Source: DASUXY01 sp035301985 (GTDB lineage Bacteria > Bacillota > Bacilli > Bacillales > Amphibacillaceae). From it: a DNA stretch of 64,000 nucleotides. Where the stretch lies: contig DATGTE010000028.1 of NCBI GenBank assembly GCA_035301985.1, positions 62,001-126,000 of the forward strand, read 5' to 3'. Shown here piece by piece: positions 1 through 7,996 of the stretch (position 1 is its first letter; every line of letters begins with the position of its first letter). The position numbers and the translations under genes were made by a program. The notes beneath the pieces were generated by a model. It had not been told where the DNA came from and searched no databases. It saw nothing but the letters and a program-made list of their open reading frames with translations.

Positions 1-903
1 AATGGGAAAATGGAAACACTCGATTATACTTTGAAAAACGGTGATATCGTTGAGGTGATGACATCCAAACATTCATATGGACCATCACAAGATTGGTTAA
101 ATATTACACAAACATCAAAAGCGAAAAATAAAATTAAACAATTCTTTAAAAAGCAGCGTCGGGAAGAAAATGTCGCCAAAGGGAAAGAGCTGGTTGAAGA
201 AGAAATTAAAGCATTGCATATCGATCCTAAAGAAGCGCTAACTCCTGAGAATTTACAACGCGTATATGAAAAGTTCAGCTTCACTGATGAGGAAGACATG
301 TATGCAGCTGTTGGCTATCAAGGTATAACCGCAGCAGCGATTGCAACGAGACTGACGGAAAAAATTCGCCAATCCAAACAAGAAGAACAAGAATGGGAAA
401 AAACGATTGAAGAAGTAAATACCGATAGTAGAGAGAAGCGTACAAATAAACAAGAATCGAGTGTTAAAGTTGAAGGAATTGATAATTTATTGATCCGTCT
501 GTCCAAATGTTGTAATCCAGTTCCCGGTGATCAAATCGTCGGCTATGTTACAAAAGGGCGCGGCGTCTCTGTACATCGTGAAGATTGCCCAAATGTCCAA
601 ACAGAAGAGGCAAAAGAACGTTATTTGCACGTGGAATGGGAAGAGTTTTCGTCAGATGAGAACAAATACAATGTAGATTTAGAAATATCCGGCTATGACC
701 GTAGAGGCTTATTAAACGATGTGTTACAAGCGCTTAACGAATCAAAAACGAATATAACACACGTGAACGGGCGTACAGGTCATAATAAAACAGCTGTTAT
801 TCAAATTACCATTTTAATCCATAATACAGACCATTTACGCAGAATTGTTGACAGGATTAAACAAATAAAAGACGTATATACAGTTGCACGGACTATTCAA
901 TAA
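1..903 (+). CDS. relA: GTP pyrophosphokinase / (p)ppGpp synthetase-hydrolase RelA, C-terminal part
   Basis: This is the 3' portion of a long RelA/SpoT homologue. The frame is open from base 1, so the catalytic hydrolase and synthetase domains lie upstream of the window. What remains starts in the TGS domain (NGKMETLDYTLKNGDIVEV), passes a helical region, then a conserved Cys/zinc-finger-like segment (LSKCCNPVPGDQIVGYVTKG, about residues 160-180 of the visible part, with the later EDCPN), and ends in an ACT domain (DRRGLLNDVLQALNES onward). These regulatory domains contact the ribosome and sense amino-acid starvation. The enzyme makes and degrades (p)ppGpp in the cytoplasm. relA followed by dtd is the B. 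subtilis order. The identification is secure; only the 5' end is missing. Confidence 0.97.
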   Translation, partial: NGKMETLDYTLKNGDIVEVMTSKHSYGPSQDWLNITQTSKAKNKIKQFFKKQRREENVAKGKELVEEEIKALHIDPKEALTPENLQRVYEKFSFTDEEDMYAAVGYQGITAAAIATRLTEKIRQSKQEEQEWEKTIEEVNTDSREKRTNKQESSVKVEGIDNLLIRLSKCCNPVPGDQIVGYVTKGRGVSVHREDCPNVQTEEAKERYLHVEWEEFSSDENKYNVDLEISGYDRRGLLNDVLQALNESKTNITHVNGRTGHNKTAVIQITILIHNTDHLRRIVDRIKQIKDVYTVARTIQ

Positions 904-959
904 CGATGAATCGAGATTTTTTGAAAATAAATAATTTATTTGGAAGGGACTGATGATTG

Positions 960-1403
960 ATGAAAGCTGTTATTCAGCGGGCGAAAGATGCACGTGTAAC
1001 CGTTCAAGGAGAGGTTAAAGGACAAATCGAAGATGGATTTGTCGTTTTATTAGGCGTGACACATGATGATACAATTGAAGATGTTGAGTACCTCGTGAAT
1101 AAAATTGTCCATTTACGTGTGTTTGAAGATGAAAATCAAAAAATGAATCTTTCTTTAAAAGATGTCGGTGGAAGTATCCTGTCGATCTCACAGTTCACAT
1201 TATATGGAGACACTCGAAAAGGCAGACGGCCAAGTTTTACGAAGGCTGCTCCACCGCAACAAGCAAATGAATTATATGAATCCTTCAATGAACATATTCG
1301 ACAAGAAGGTATAAATGTTGCTACCGGCGAATTTGGTGCCATGATGGATGTACGCTTGACAAATACAGGACCTGTTACATTTATACTCGACAGCAAGGAA
1401 TAG
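960..1403 (+). CDS. dtd: D-aminoacyl-tRNA deacylase Dtd
   Basis: Dtd hydrolyses D-aminoacyl-tRNAs (classically D-Tyr-tRNA), and glycine mischarged on tRNA-Ala, recycling the tRNA. The 147-residue product has the family length and both signatures: SQFTLYGDTRKGRRPSF in the middle and the C-terminal NTGPVTF segment, which contains the Gly-cisPro motif of the active site. A TTG lies three bases upstream in frame, but I take the ATG at 960, with GGAAGG at 942-947 serving as ribosome binding site. It follows relA by 56 bases, probably in one transcript, and is followed by a good terminator at 1555-1596. Confidence 0.95.
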   Translation: MKAVIQRAKDARVTVQGEVKGQIEDGFVVLLGVTHDDTIEDVEYLVNKIVHLRVFEDENQKMNLSLKDVGGSILSISQFTLYGDTRKGRRPSFTKAAPPQQANELYESFNEHIRQEGINVATGEFGAMMDVRLTNTGPVTFILDSKE

Positions 1404-1837
1404 CCAAACGATTGATTCCATTAGCATGTTTGTTAAATGAAACTTATACGGGAGATAGACTGTAACTCTCGTATGTTATGTGTGAATCGTTAGGCGTACC
1501 ACTTCTCTATTTATAAGTTTGTGATTAGTTATTAAAGTGAAACGTTACATTTTCTACGCTATGGCCTTTAATGAAGAGGTTGTAGCGTATTTTTTATGAA
1601 CGATGTGTGAATGTAATGTGACGGATATACATTGGAATGCTCAGTGAATATCGAGGAAGTTAGAAGTGAACTTTCTATGATAGAATAATTTTTTGACGAG
1701 AAAACCAACAAGGAGGAGTCCTCATGAGTAATGTTGTTATAAACGGTTAATATTAAAAGAAATTAATTTATTGGGGGATCAGGCAATGAGTCATGAAACA
1801 ATAAGACAAGAAGTTTTACCCTATCGCTTTCAATTCC
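1404..1837. other. intergenic region after dtd
   Basis: No convincing gene. It holds an inverted repeat near 1448-1475, the relA-dtd terminator at 1555-1596, and a strong Shine-Dalgarno (AAGGAGGAG, about 1710-1718) in front of an 8-codon ORF at 1724-1750 (MSNVVING). A second short ORF at 1786-1911 runs antisense over the end of the next gene. A decayed gene is possible but unproven. Confidence 0.4.
1555..1596 (+). terminator. rho-independent terminator of relA-dtd
   Basis: TACGCTA (1555-1561) pairs with TAGCGTA (1583-1589), with CC/GG pairs further inside, followed directly by six T. It has the right orientation for the relA-dtd transcript. Confidence 0.75.
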
Positions 1838-2653
1838 TTATCGGGGAGATTCTGCCAGGATTGAGCGAATCATATGCAATGAATCCCACTCGCCAAATGA
1901 TAAATAGGTGACGGGATATTTTTTATAGAACATTTGTCTCTGAATTTGCTTTTCCGATAAACCTTGCTGATGTAAATCAAGTACTTTTTCTTGAAAGGTA
2001 GTTAAATAATCGAGTTTTTTCGTAAGAGCTTTACGTCCATCTTGTATGTAACCAGCATGACAACAAAACATTTCGCTAAAATCATAGGTTAATATTTTCT
2101 TTAGTGATGCAATCGTCGTTGGTATGCTTTCATTTCGTAAGATCACTTTAGTTTTCGGATGTACGTAGAGGTCTCCAGAGAAGAGTTGTCCCGTTTTTTT
2201 ATTTAAAAAAGCTAAATGATCCGCCGTATGGCCGGGAGTTTTAATTACATTCCATGTCGCTGTTCTTGATGTAAATGTATTTCCTATGGGTTGCGCTTGA
2301 AATGGCGCTCTTTTTCCCCAAAATATTTTGCGATATAAGGGATATGTCGCTTTTTTTGCCGAAGCTTCCACCGACATTTCATTAATATATACGGGCACAT
2401 CGTACGTTTTTTGTAAAAAGGACGCACCACCTGTATGGTCTTCATGATCATGGGTAAGAAATACTTGGTCGATATCGATGTTTTCAAAGAATGATGTAAA
2501 ATGAGGTAGTAATGTTTGTGATCCCGAATCGATTAATATTCCATCGACTGAAAAACAATAGACGTTTAAATGTACAGAACCTAAAGAAACGAATCCATTT
2601 ATAAACTGTACATCAGATTTTTCGCCAATTTCTATTTTAGTTTTTACGAGCAT
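1838..2653 (-). CDS. metallo-beta-lactamase-fold hydrolase
   Basis: A 271-residue hydrolase of the MBL superfamily. Visible metal ligands are the HxHxDH motif THDHEDHTGG (about residues 67-76), GHTADH (about 141-146), the bridging Asp in FSGDLY (about 158-163) and the distal His in CCHAGY (about 197-202). Families with this arrangement cleave thioesters, lactones or phosphodiesters. The C-terminal 60 residues (EKVLDLHQQGLSEKQIQRQMF) resemble the helical tail found in YflN-type MBL proteins. Nothing here fixes the substrate. It runs opposite to relA-dtd and is flanked by long non-coding stretches on both sides, so it is probably transcribed alone. Confidence 0.85.
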   Translation of the reverse strand: MLVKTKIEIGEKSDVQFINGFVSLGSVHLNVYCFSVDGILIDSGSQTLLPHFTSFFENIDIDQVFLTHDHEDHTGGASFLQKTYDVPVYINEMSVEASAKKATYPLYRKIFWGKRAPFQAQPIGNTFTSRTATWNVIKTPGHTADHLAFLNKKTGQLFSGDLYVHPKTKVILRNESIPTTIASLKKILTYDFSEMFCCHAGYIQDGRKALTKKLDYLTTFQEKVLDLHQQGLSEKQIQRQMFYKKYPVTYLSFGEWDSLHMIRSILAESPR

Positions 2654-3358
2654 TTCGATTCACTCCATTCCCAATATCTTTCATCCATAGAATATCATAA
2701 AATGAATGAATATTCACTCTCTAAAGGAAATACTATGTACTAAGTTTTCTCAATCGAGTTGTTATACTAGTGCTTCAGACACTCGATTTTTTGTACGCTT
2801 CATCTAGCGCGCAAACCATAAATCATTTGTCTTTCTGCAGAAGGAGTTATTCAGCGGCGCATTTTAAAGATAAAATGTATGATCTCAAGAAAAAACTTAC
2901 TGAGTAGTTCACTTGCAAAGAAAAAGATTTGAGTGGGAAAGGGAAACAAGTGCTAATGTTTTATTATTCGGTGTGTTGTGAACACAACAAAATCTTAAAC
3001 ATATGCTTGCCGCTATTCTTTATATAAAGCGACATTAAAACGGTGACACTTATGTGGTTATCATCGAATCACGGAGTGCATTAACGAGGACAGGGGGAAC
3101 ACGCGTGGAAAGACAAGTTATATCAAAAGATGTTCTTCTTCATCCATTTGGATTGGGGAAGAGGAGGCTATGCACTTTTGAGTGTGCCCAAATGGTTTTA
3201 AAGAAAAAATTTCAAAGAAGAGAAGCTCCCGTAAATGCTCGACAGACTCGTGCTTGTCCCTTATCTATACATCTTATAAAAGATGTGTTACGATAAAGTG
3301 GATTTACGTATAAACTCATAAATGGAATAATGGAAACGACCTAGGGGGAAGTGATGGC
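2654..3358. other. 705-base intergenic region without a supported gene
   Basis: No ORF here has both a start site and recognisable composition; an 80-codon frame at 3054-3296 looks random. Visible structure: AATCGAGT (2752-2759) with ACTCGATT (2781-2788) followed by Ts, a terminator-like hairpin on the plus strand; and a near-perfect palindrome TGTTGTG-AA-CACAACA (2974-2989). B. subtilis carries the amidase gene yrvJ at this place; it is absent here. Confidence 0.4.
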
Positions 3359-3883
3359 GTGAGAAAGGTGATTTTACTGTTCGTGTTGGTTCTTTCACTT
3401 GGAACGGTATTGATTTCCTGTGGAAAATCTACGAATACACCACCCAAAGCTGAAGACGAGAAAGCGGATCAAGAAGAGAAACAAAAAGTTGATGACCAAG
3501 AAGCTGTTGAAGAAACGGTGAATCAAGAGATTGCCGATACAGATAATATTAAAGCTACTTTGTTGAGTGTTGAAAAAATTGTCGATAAGGAATTAAATCA
3601 AGAAAAATATGAGATTACTTTTGATGTGGAAAATAAACGAGATGATACGATTATTGTAACAGCTAAAGAAGTATCGTCCAATGATAAAATGATCGATAAT
3701 CGAATGCTATTTATGCATCAAGAAATCTCACCCGGAAAAAGCGCAGACGCTGTTTTAAGCATCGAAAATATAAAGGGCGAGCTACCAGAAATCAAAGAAA
3801 CTTTAGAAATGACCTTACATATTATGTCAACCGATCATTACGACATTGAAGAACAGCACCAAATTGTCATTGATCTTGGATGA
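3359..3883 (+). CDS. putative lipoprotein with C-terminal beta-rich domain
   Basis: A 174-residue protein of unrecognised family. It begins with a lipoprotein signal peptide: basic MRK, a hydrophobic stretch, then the lipobox VLISC with lipidation Cys at residue 21. A charged, Glu/Lys-rich linker (about residues 30-65) is followed by a likely beta-sandwich domain with segments YEITFDVENKRDDTIIVTA and EISPGKSADAVLSIE. It should be anchored to the outer face of the membrane. The start is GTG, chosen because AGGGGGA lies 9 bases upstream. The following small gene and hisS are on the same strand. Function unknown. Confidence 0.75.
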   Translation: MRKVILLFVLVLSLGTVLISCGKSTNTPPKAEDEKADQEEKQKVDDQEAVEETVNQEIADTDNIKATLLSVEKIVDKELNQEKYEITFDVENKRDDTIIVTAKEVSSNDKMIDNRMLFMHQEISPGKSADAVLSIENIKGELPEIKETLEMTLHIMSTDHYDIEEQHQIVIDLG

Positions 3884-3998
3884 GTAAACGAATGCAATGA
3901 AAAAGAATCATTCTTTATATGGTAACCGATTGTCCTCCTCTGTTTTCATAAAATCGGATAAACAGGTAATCCTAAGAGCCGTGGAGGAGGTATGGGTT

Positions 3999-4172
3999 AT
4001 GCGTACGCACCGTAATCATTGGAAAGCGTATATAAATAAAAGTGTATTCGGAATTGATTTCCACCGGTTTGTCGAGTTAGAAATGACCTCGAATCATATG
4101 GAAATCGCTGAAGAACTAGGGATCTCACTCGGTGAAGTAAATGCATTGAAGAAAAAATTGAGCAGGACTTGA
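3999..4172 (+). CDS. small helix-turn-helix-like protein upstream of hisS
   Basis: A 57-residue basic protein. The frame is open further upstream, but ATG 3999 has GGAGGAGG (3983-3990) at good spacing, while the upstream part lacks a site and looks non-coding. The C-terminal half, MEIAEELGISLGEVNALKKK, has the shape of a helix-turn-helix like sigma-factor region 4 or a small phage-type regulator. Bacillus genomes often carry a tiny protein in front of hisS. Its -35 neighbour is notable: the hisS promoter begins inside its last codons. Role unknown; DNA binding is inference from the helix pattern. Confidence 0.6.
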   Translation: MRTHRNHWKAYINKSVFGIDFHRFVELEMTSNHMEIAEELGISLGEVNALKKKLSRT

Positions 4173-4197
4173 CAATTTAACAAGATTTCCTTATGAT
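4169..4197 (+). promoter_or_regulatory. sigma-A promoter of the hisS T-box leader
   Basis: TTGACA (4169-4174), 17-base spacer, TATGAT (4192-4197). The -35 overlaps the stop codon of the small gene upstream. It lies just before the T-box leader. Confidence 0.75.
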
Positions 4198-4204
4198 AAT
4201 AGTC

Positions 4205-4518
4205 ATTCCATATGAATGGATTTTAAATAAAATATGTAAAATTTGTTGACGGAAACAGTAATTAGCTTCCATTCGTCTAGAGAGAAAATGTCAGTGGCTG
4301 TAAACATTTTCCGAAAAATGAGCTAATGAATGACATTCCAGAAAATTTATATCGAAACGTTAGTCGTTTTAACTGTAACGGCGAAGGAGTAGGTGTAAAC
4401 GTTATACAGGCGTTAACTGTATTGAGTGAATGCTTGATTAATGGATAAGCATTAACAAGGGTGGCAACGCGAGTTAACTCTCGTCCCTGAGATTTTTAAG
4501 GGGTGAGAGTTTTTTTAT
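4205..4518 (+). promoter_or_regulatory. T-box riboswitch leader controlling hisS-aspS
   Basis: The diagnostic T-box sequence AAGGGTGGCAACGCG is at 4457-4471. It is followed by a terminator hairpin (AACTCTC...CCC pairing with GGGG...GAGAGTT, about 4476-4510) and a T run (4510-4516). A GA motif (AGAGA) lies near 4280, and a CAT triplet in the loop-like AATGACATTCC segment is a candidate His specifier. Uncharged tRNA-His should stabilise the antiterminator and switch on hisS and aspS. The specifier assignment is tentative. Confidence 0.92.
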
Positions 4519-4557
4519 GTTTAAAAATATTTTATGGCTATTTAAGGAGGGGCAACA

Positions 4558-5847
4558 ATGAAAATGAACGCACCGAGAGGGACGGTAGACATATTACCTG
4601 AGGAAGCGCAAAAATGGCAGTACATAGAAAACAAACTGAAAGACATATGTGATCGGTATCATTATCAAGAGATTCGCACCCCTATATTTGAGCATACTGA
4701 GGTGTTTCAACGTGGGGTAGGAGACTCGACGGATATCGTTCAGAAAGAAATGTATACGTTTGAAGACCGAGGGGGAAGAAGTCTTACATTAAGACCGGAG
4801 GGAACAGCATCTGTAGCAAGAGCATTTGTACAAAATAAATTGTACGGAAATCCAAATCAACCTATCAAATTGTATTACTTCATGCAATTGTTCCGCTATG
4901 AACGACCACAACAAGGTCGGATGAGACAATTGCATCAATTTGGTGTGGAAGTACTCGGCAGTGCCTCACCAGCTGTGGACGCTGAAGTGATTGACTTAGC
5001 GATGACTTGTTACAAGGAACTCGGCCTCAACTCATTGCATTTAGTCATTAATTCATTAGGCGATGAAGAAAGCCGGGCAAATTATCGCAAAGCTTTAATT
5101 GAACATTTTACACCACACAAAGAAGAGTTATGTCAAGACTGTCAACAACGTCTGACCCAAAACCCGTTGCGTATTTTAGATTGTAAAAAGGATCGTGAAC
5201 ATCCTGCAATGGAACAAGCACCATCGATTTTAGATTATTTAAATGAAAGTTCAAAAGATTATTTTGAAAAAGTGAAAGAATATCTTACGATGATGGGAAT
5301 TGAGTACACAGTCGATCCAAATCTTGTCAGAGGACTTGATTATTATAACCATACGGCTTTTGAAATCATGAGTGAGGCGGAAGGGTTTGGAGCAATTACA
5401 ACCTTAACCGGTGGCGGTAGATACGATGGACTTGTTGAAGAATTAGGAGGCCCAAAAACGCCCGGAATTGGTTTTGGAATGGGCATAGAACGGTTGATCA
5501 TGGCCTTGGAAGCCGAAGGAATTGACATCCCTGTAAATGATCAACTGGATTGTTATTTCATTGCCGTAGGTGAAGAAGCGGATAAACGATCTGTAGCTCT
5601 TGTCCATGCATTGCGACAACATGGCATACAAGTCGATAAAAATTATCGGAAGCAAAAAATCAAAGCACAGTTTAAAGCTGCGAATCGTCTCAAAGCAAAT
5701 TATGTACTCATTCTTGGAGACAGTGAGTTAGAAAAAGACGTCATTGAAGTGAAAAATATGCAAACAGGAGATCAGGAAGAAATTCCGTTAAACAGTGTCG
5801 TCGAACAGATGAAAAGAAAGTTGTTAGGAGGAAAGAACAATGAGTGA
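4558..5847 (+). CDS. hisS: histidyl-tRNA synthetase
   Basis: A class II synthetase that charges tRNA-His. The 429-residue product has normal length. Motif 2 is FRYERPQQGRMRQLHQFG; the substrate-binding segments TLRPEGTASVARAF and LVRGLDYYNHTAFEI (histidine A motif) are intact; motif 3 is GFGMGIERL. The C-terminal anticodon-binding domain covers roughly residues 330-420. AAGGAGG sits at good distance from ATG 4558. The gene overlaps aspS by 8 bases, so translational coupling is likely. A T-box leader regulates it. Confidence 0.98.
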   Translation: MKMNAPRGTVDILPEEAQKWQYIENKLKDICDRYHYQEIRTPIFEHTEVFQRGVGDSTDIVQKEMYTFEDRGGRSLTLRPEGTASVARAFVQNKLYGNPNQPIKLYYFMQLFRYERPQQGRMRQLHQFGVEVLGSASPAVDAEVIDLAMTCYKELGLNSLHLVINSLGDEESRANYRKALIEHFTPHKEELCQDCQQRLTQNPLRILDCKKDREHPAMEQAPSILDYLNESSKDYFEKVKEYLTMMGIEYTVDPNLVRGLDYYNHTAFEIMSEAEGFGAITTLTGGGRYDGLVEELGGPKTPGIGFGMGIERLIMALEAEGIDIPVNDQLDCYFIAVGEEADKRSVALVHALRQHGIQVDKNYRKQKIKAQFKAANRLKANYVLILGDSELEKDVIEVKNMQTGDQEEIPLNSVVEQMKRKLLGGKNNE

Positions 5848-7606
5848 ACGTACATATGCAGGGATTTTGCGAGAATCAGATGTTGATCAAGAAGTTGTTT
5901 TAAAAGGTTGGGTACATAACCGTCGGGATTTAGGAGGTGTGATCTTTGTTGATTTACGCGATCAGACGGGAATAACCCAAGTCGTCTTTAGTCCAGAGCA
6001 TTCACAGGAAGCTTTGGAAATAGCTGATAAAGTACGAAGCGAGTATGTTATCGAAATAAAAGGAACAGTTGTGAAACGTGATCCATCGACAGTCAATCCA
6101 GCTATACAAACAGGAACGATTGAGGTCGTCGCTTCTCATATTAAAATTTTAAACAAAGCAAAAACACCACCGTTTTTCATGGACGAAGAAGATGTGTCTG
6201 TAGATTTACGATTGAAATATCGCTACCTTGAATTACGACGTCAAGATATGCAAAAAACATTTAAAATGCGCCACGAAATTACCCAAGCGGTTCGCAACTT
6301 TTTAAATCAAAATGAATTTTTAGAGATGGAAACGCCGATTTTAACAAAAAGTACACCTGAAGGAGCCCGTGACTATCTAGTACCGAGCCGTGTTCATGCG
6401 GGTGAGTTTTATGCATTACCCCAATCACCGCAACTATTTAAACAATTGATTATGATGAGTGGATTTGAAAAGTATTATCAAATTGCTCGTTGTTTTCGCG
6501 ATGAAGATTTACGGGCCGATCGTCAACCTGAATTTACGCAGATTGATTTGGAAACAGCTTTCATGACGAGTGATGAGATCATGGCTTTAACGGAGCAGAT
6601 GATGCAGTACGTCATGAAAGAAATTAAAGGAATCGATATTACGTTACCTCTTCCACGTATGCCATACAAAGAAGCGATGGAAAGGTTTGGGACGGATAAA
6701 CCGGATACGAGATTTGGACTGGAGTTAATTCACGTAACGGACGTCGTAGCCGATTCAAACTTTAAAGTGTTCCAAGGCGCGGTAGCGGATGGTGGAAAAG
6801 TATGTTTGTTAAATGTAAAAGGTGAAGCGGACAACTTTTCGCGAAAAGATATCGATCAGTTAACAGAAGATATTAAAGTATACGGTGCAAAAGGTTTGGC
6901 ATGGTTGAAAGTCGAAGGAACGGACCTCAATGGACCGATTGTCAAGTTTTTATCAGATGAGGAAAAAGCGGGGATTTTGGAGCGTGCTGAAGCAACTGAC
7001 GGGGACTTGTTGTTGTTTGTTGCTGACAAAACATCGATCGTCTACGACAGTTTAGGAGCATTGCGATTAATGCTCGGCAAATCATTAAACTTAATTGATG
7101 AATCTTTATTCAATTTCTTATGGATCACGGATTGGCCACTACTCGAGTATGACGAAACTGAAAAAAGATATGTAGCGGCTCACCATCCATTTACGATGGT
7201 TCATCCTGATGATGTGGAAAAATTACAAACAGAACCTGAGAGCGCTCGAGCGATTGCCTATGATATTGTTTTAAATGGGTATGAACTCGGTGGGGGTTCA
7301 TTACGTAATTATAAGCGCGAACAACAAGAAAAAATGTTCGATGTACTCGGTTTCTCAAAAGAGTCTCGCGAGGAGCAGTTTGGCTTTTTATTAGAAGCGT
7401 TAGAACATGGTGCACCACCCCATGGCGGTGTCGCTCTAGGACTCGATCGAATTGTAATGTTGCTCGCCGGTCGCACGAATTTGCGCGATACCATTCTCTT
7501 TCCGAAAACATCTTCTGCAGCTGATTTACTAACGAATGCGCCGGATGAAGTAAGCGATCAGCAACTGGACGAGCTATCTATTCAAGTCTTAGAGAAATAT
7601 GATTAA
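5840..7606 (+). CDS. aspS: aspartyl-tRNA synthetase
   Basis: A class IIb synthetase of bacterial type, 588 residues. An N-terminal OB-fold anticodon-binding domain (VVLKGWVHNRRDLGGVIFVDLRD) leads into the catalytic domain, with motif 2 around FRDEDLRADRQPEFTQID, a bacterial GAD insertion domain (about residues 290-420) and motif 3 at GVALGLDRIVMLLAG. The start overlaps the end of hisS, and the SD GGAGG is inside hisS, so both are under the His T-box. Whether it is discriminating (Asp only) cannot be read from the sequence. Immediately downstream comes the 6S RNA gene. Confidence 0.98.
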   Translation: MSERTYAGILRESDVDQEVVLKGWVHNRRDLGGVIFVDLRDQTGITQVVFSPEHSQEALEIADKVRSEYVIEIKGTVVKRDPSTVNPAIQTGTIEVVASHIKILNKAKTPPFFMDEEDVSVDLRLKYRYLELRRQDMQKTFKMRHEITQAVRNFLNQNEFLEMETPILTKSTPEGARDYLVPSRVHAGEFYALPQSPQLFKQLIMMSGFEKYYQIARCFRDEDLRADRQPEFTQIDLETAFMTSDEIMALTEQMMQYVMKEIKGIDITLPLPRMPYKEAMERFGTDKPDTRFGLELIHVTDVVADSNFKVFQGAVADGGKVCLLNVKGEADNFSRKDIDQLTEDIKVYGAKGLAWLKVEGTDLNGPIVKFLSDEEKAGILERAEATDGDLLLFVADKTSIVYDSLGALRLMLGKSLNLIDESLFNFLWITDWPLLEYDETEKRYVAAHHPFTMVHPDDVEKLQTEPESARAIAYDIVLNGYELGGGSLRNYKREQQEKMFDVLGFSKESREEQFGFLLEALEHGAPPHGGVALGLDRIVMLLAGRTNLRDTILFPKTSSAADLLTNAPDEVSDQQLDELSIQVLEKYD

Positions 7607-7718
7607 CGAATAAAAATGTTCATAAAATGTAATATGTGTCATCAAACTGTTATATATGGGCATGTTGCGATCGAGATCATTTTATGGTAAGATAACCTTA
7701 CAAACAATGATCGAATAA

Positions 7719-7905
7719 TCAAATCCTGATGTGTGCGTCTATTCAATACATTTTGACCGAACACCTATATACTTGGGAACCTGCATCGTTTTTATGCGGC
7801 GTGCATGCCTTATTTTGAGAGGACGCACAAACCATAAAACAGGGTACCCACCTGCCGAGAGCGGGATCAAAATTATCACATAGACGGCACAATTGGGATT
7901 TGTTA
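7719..7905 (+). ncRNA. ssrS: 6S RNA
   Basis: Identified by sequence resemblance and structure. AAATCC at 7721-7726 pairs with GGATTT at 7896-7901, closing the ends of a roughly 185-base RNA. GTGTGCGTC (7731-7739) pairs with GACGCACAA in the middle, and the tract CAAACCATAAAACAGGGTACC is typical of Firmicute 6S. B. subtilis 6S-1 begins with a similar CCTGATGTGT and also lies next to aspS. 6S RNA binds sigma-A RNA polymerase and mimics an open promoter in stationary phase. The exact ends are estimates. A strong terminator follows. Confidence 0.82.
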
Positions 7906-7922
7906 CATAGAAGACAGACTTT

Positions 7923-7960
7923 TGAAAATCGGCTCACGTGCATTGGAGTCGATTTTTGAT
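7923..7960 (+). terminator. terminator of the 6S RNA transcript
   Basis: AAAATCGGCTC pairs with GAGTCGATTTT (one G-U), 10-base loop, then a T-rich tail. It ends a transcript just before the next gene. Confidence 0.75.
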
Positions 7961-7996
7961 TTTGAAAAGACAAACGACAGGAGAGGGGCGCTACGT

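Noticed and set aside
1786..1911. 41-codon frame antisense to the end of the MBL-fold gene
   Set aside because: Not recognisable and overlaps a well-supported gene; kept only as part of a finding on the short strong-SD ORF.
2790..2900. Second 6S RNA suggested by GCAAACCATAAATC
   Set aside because: No closing stem or second half of the 6S structure could be found; similarity is limited to about a dozen bases.
3054..3296. 80-codon plus-strand frame in the gap before the lipoprotein gene
   Set aside because: No ribosome binding site at its start, composition rich in Arg/Cys without any domain pattern; probably random.
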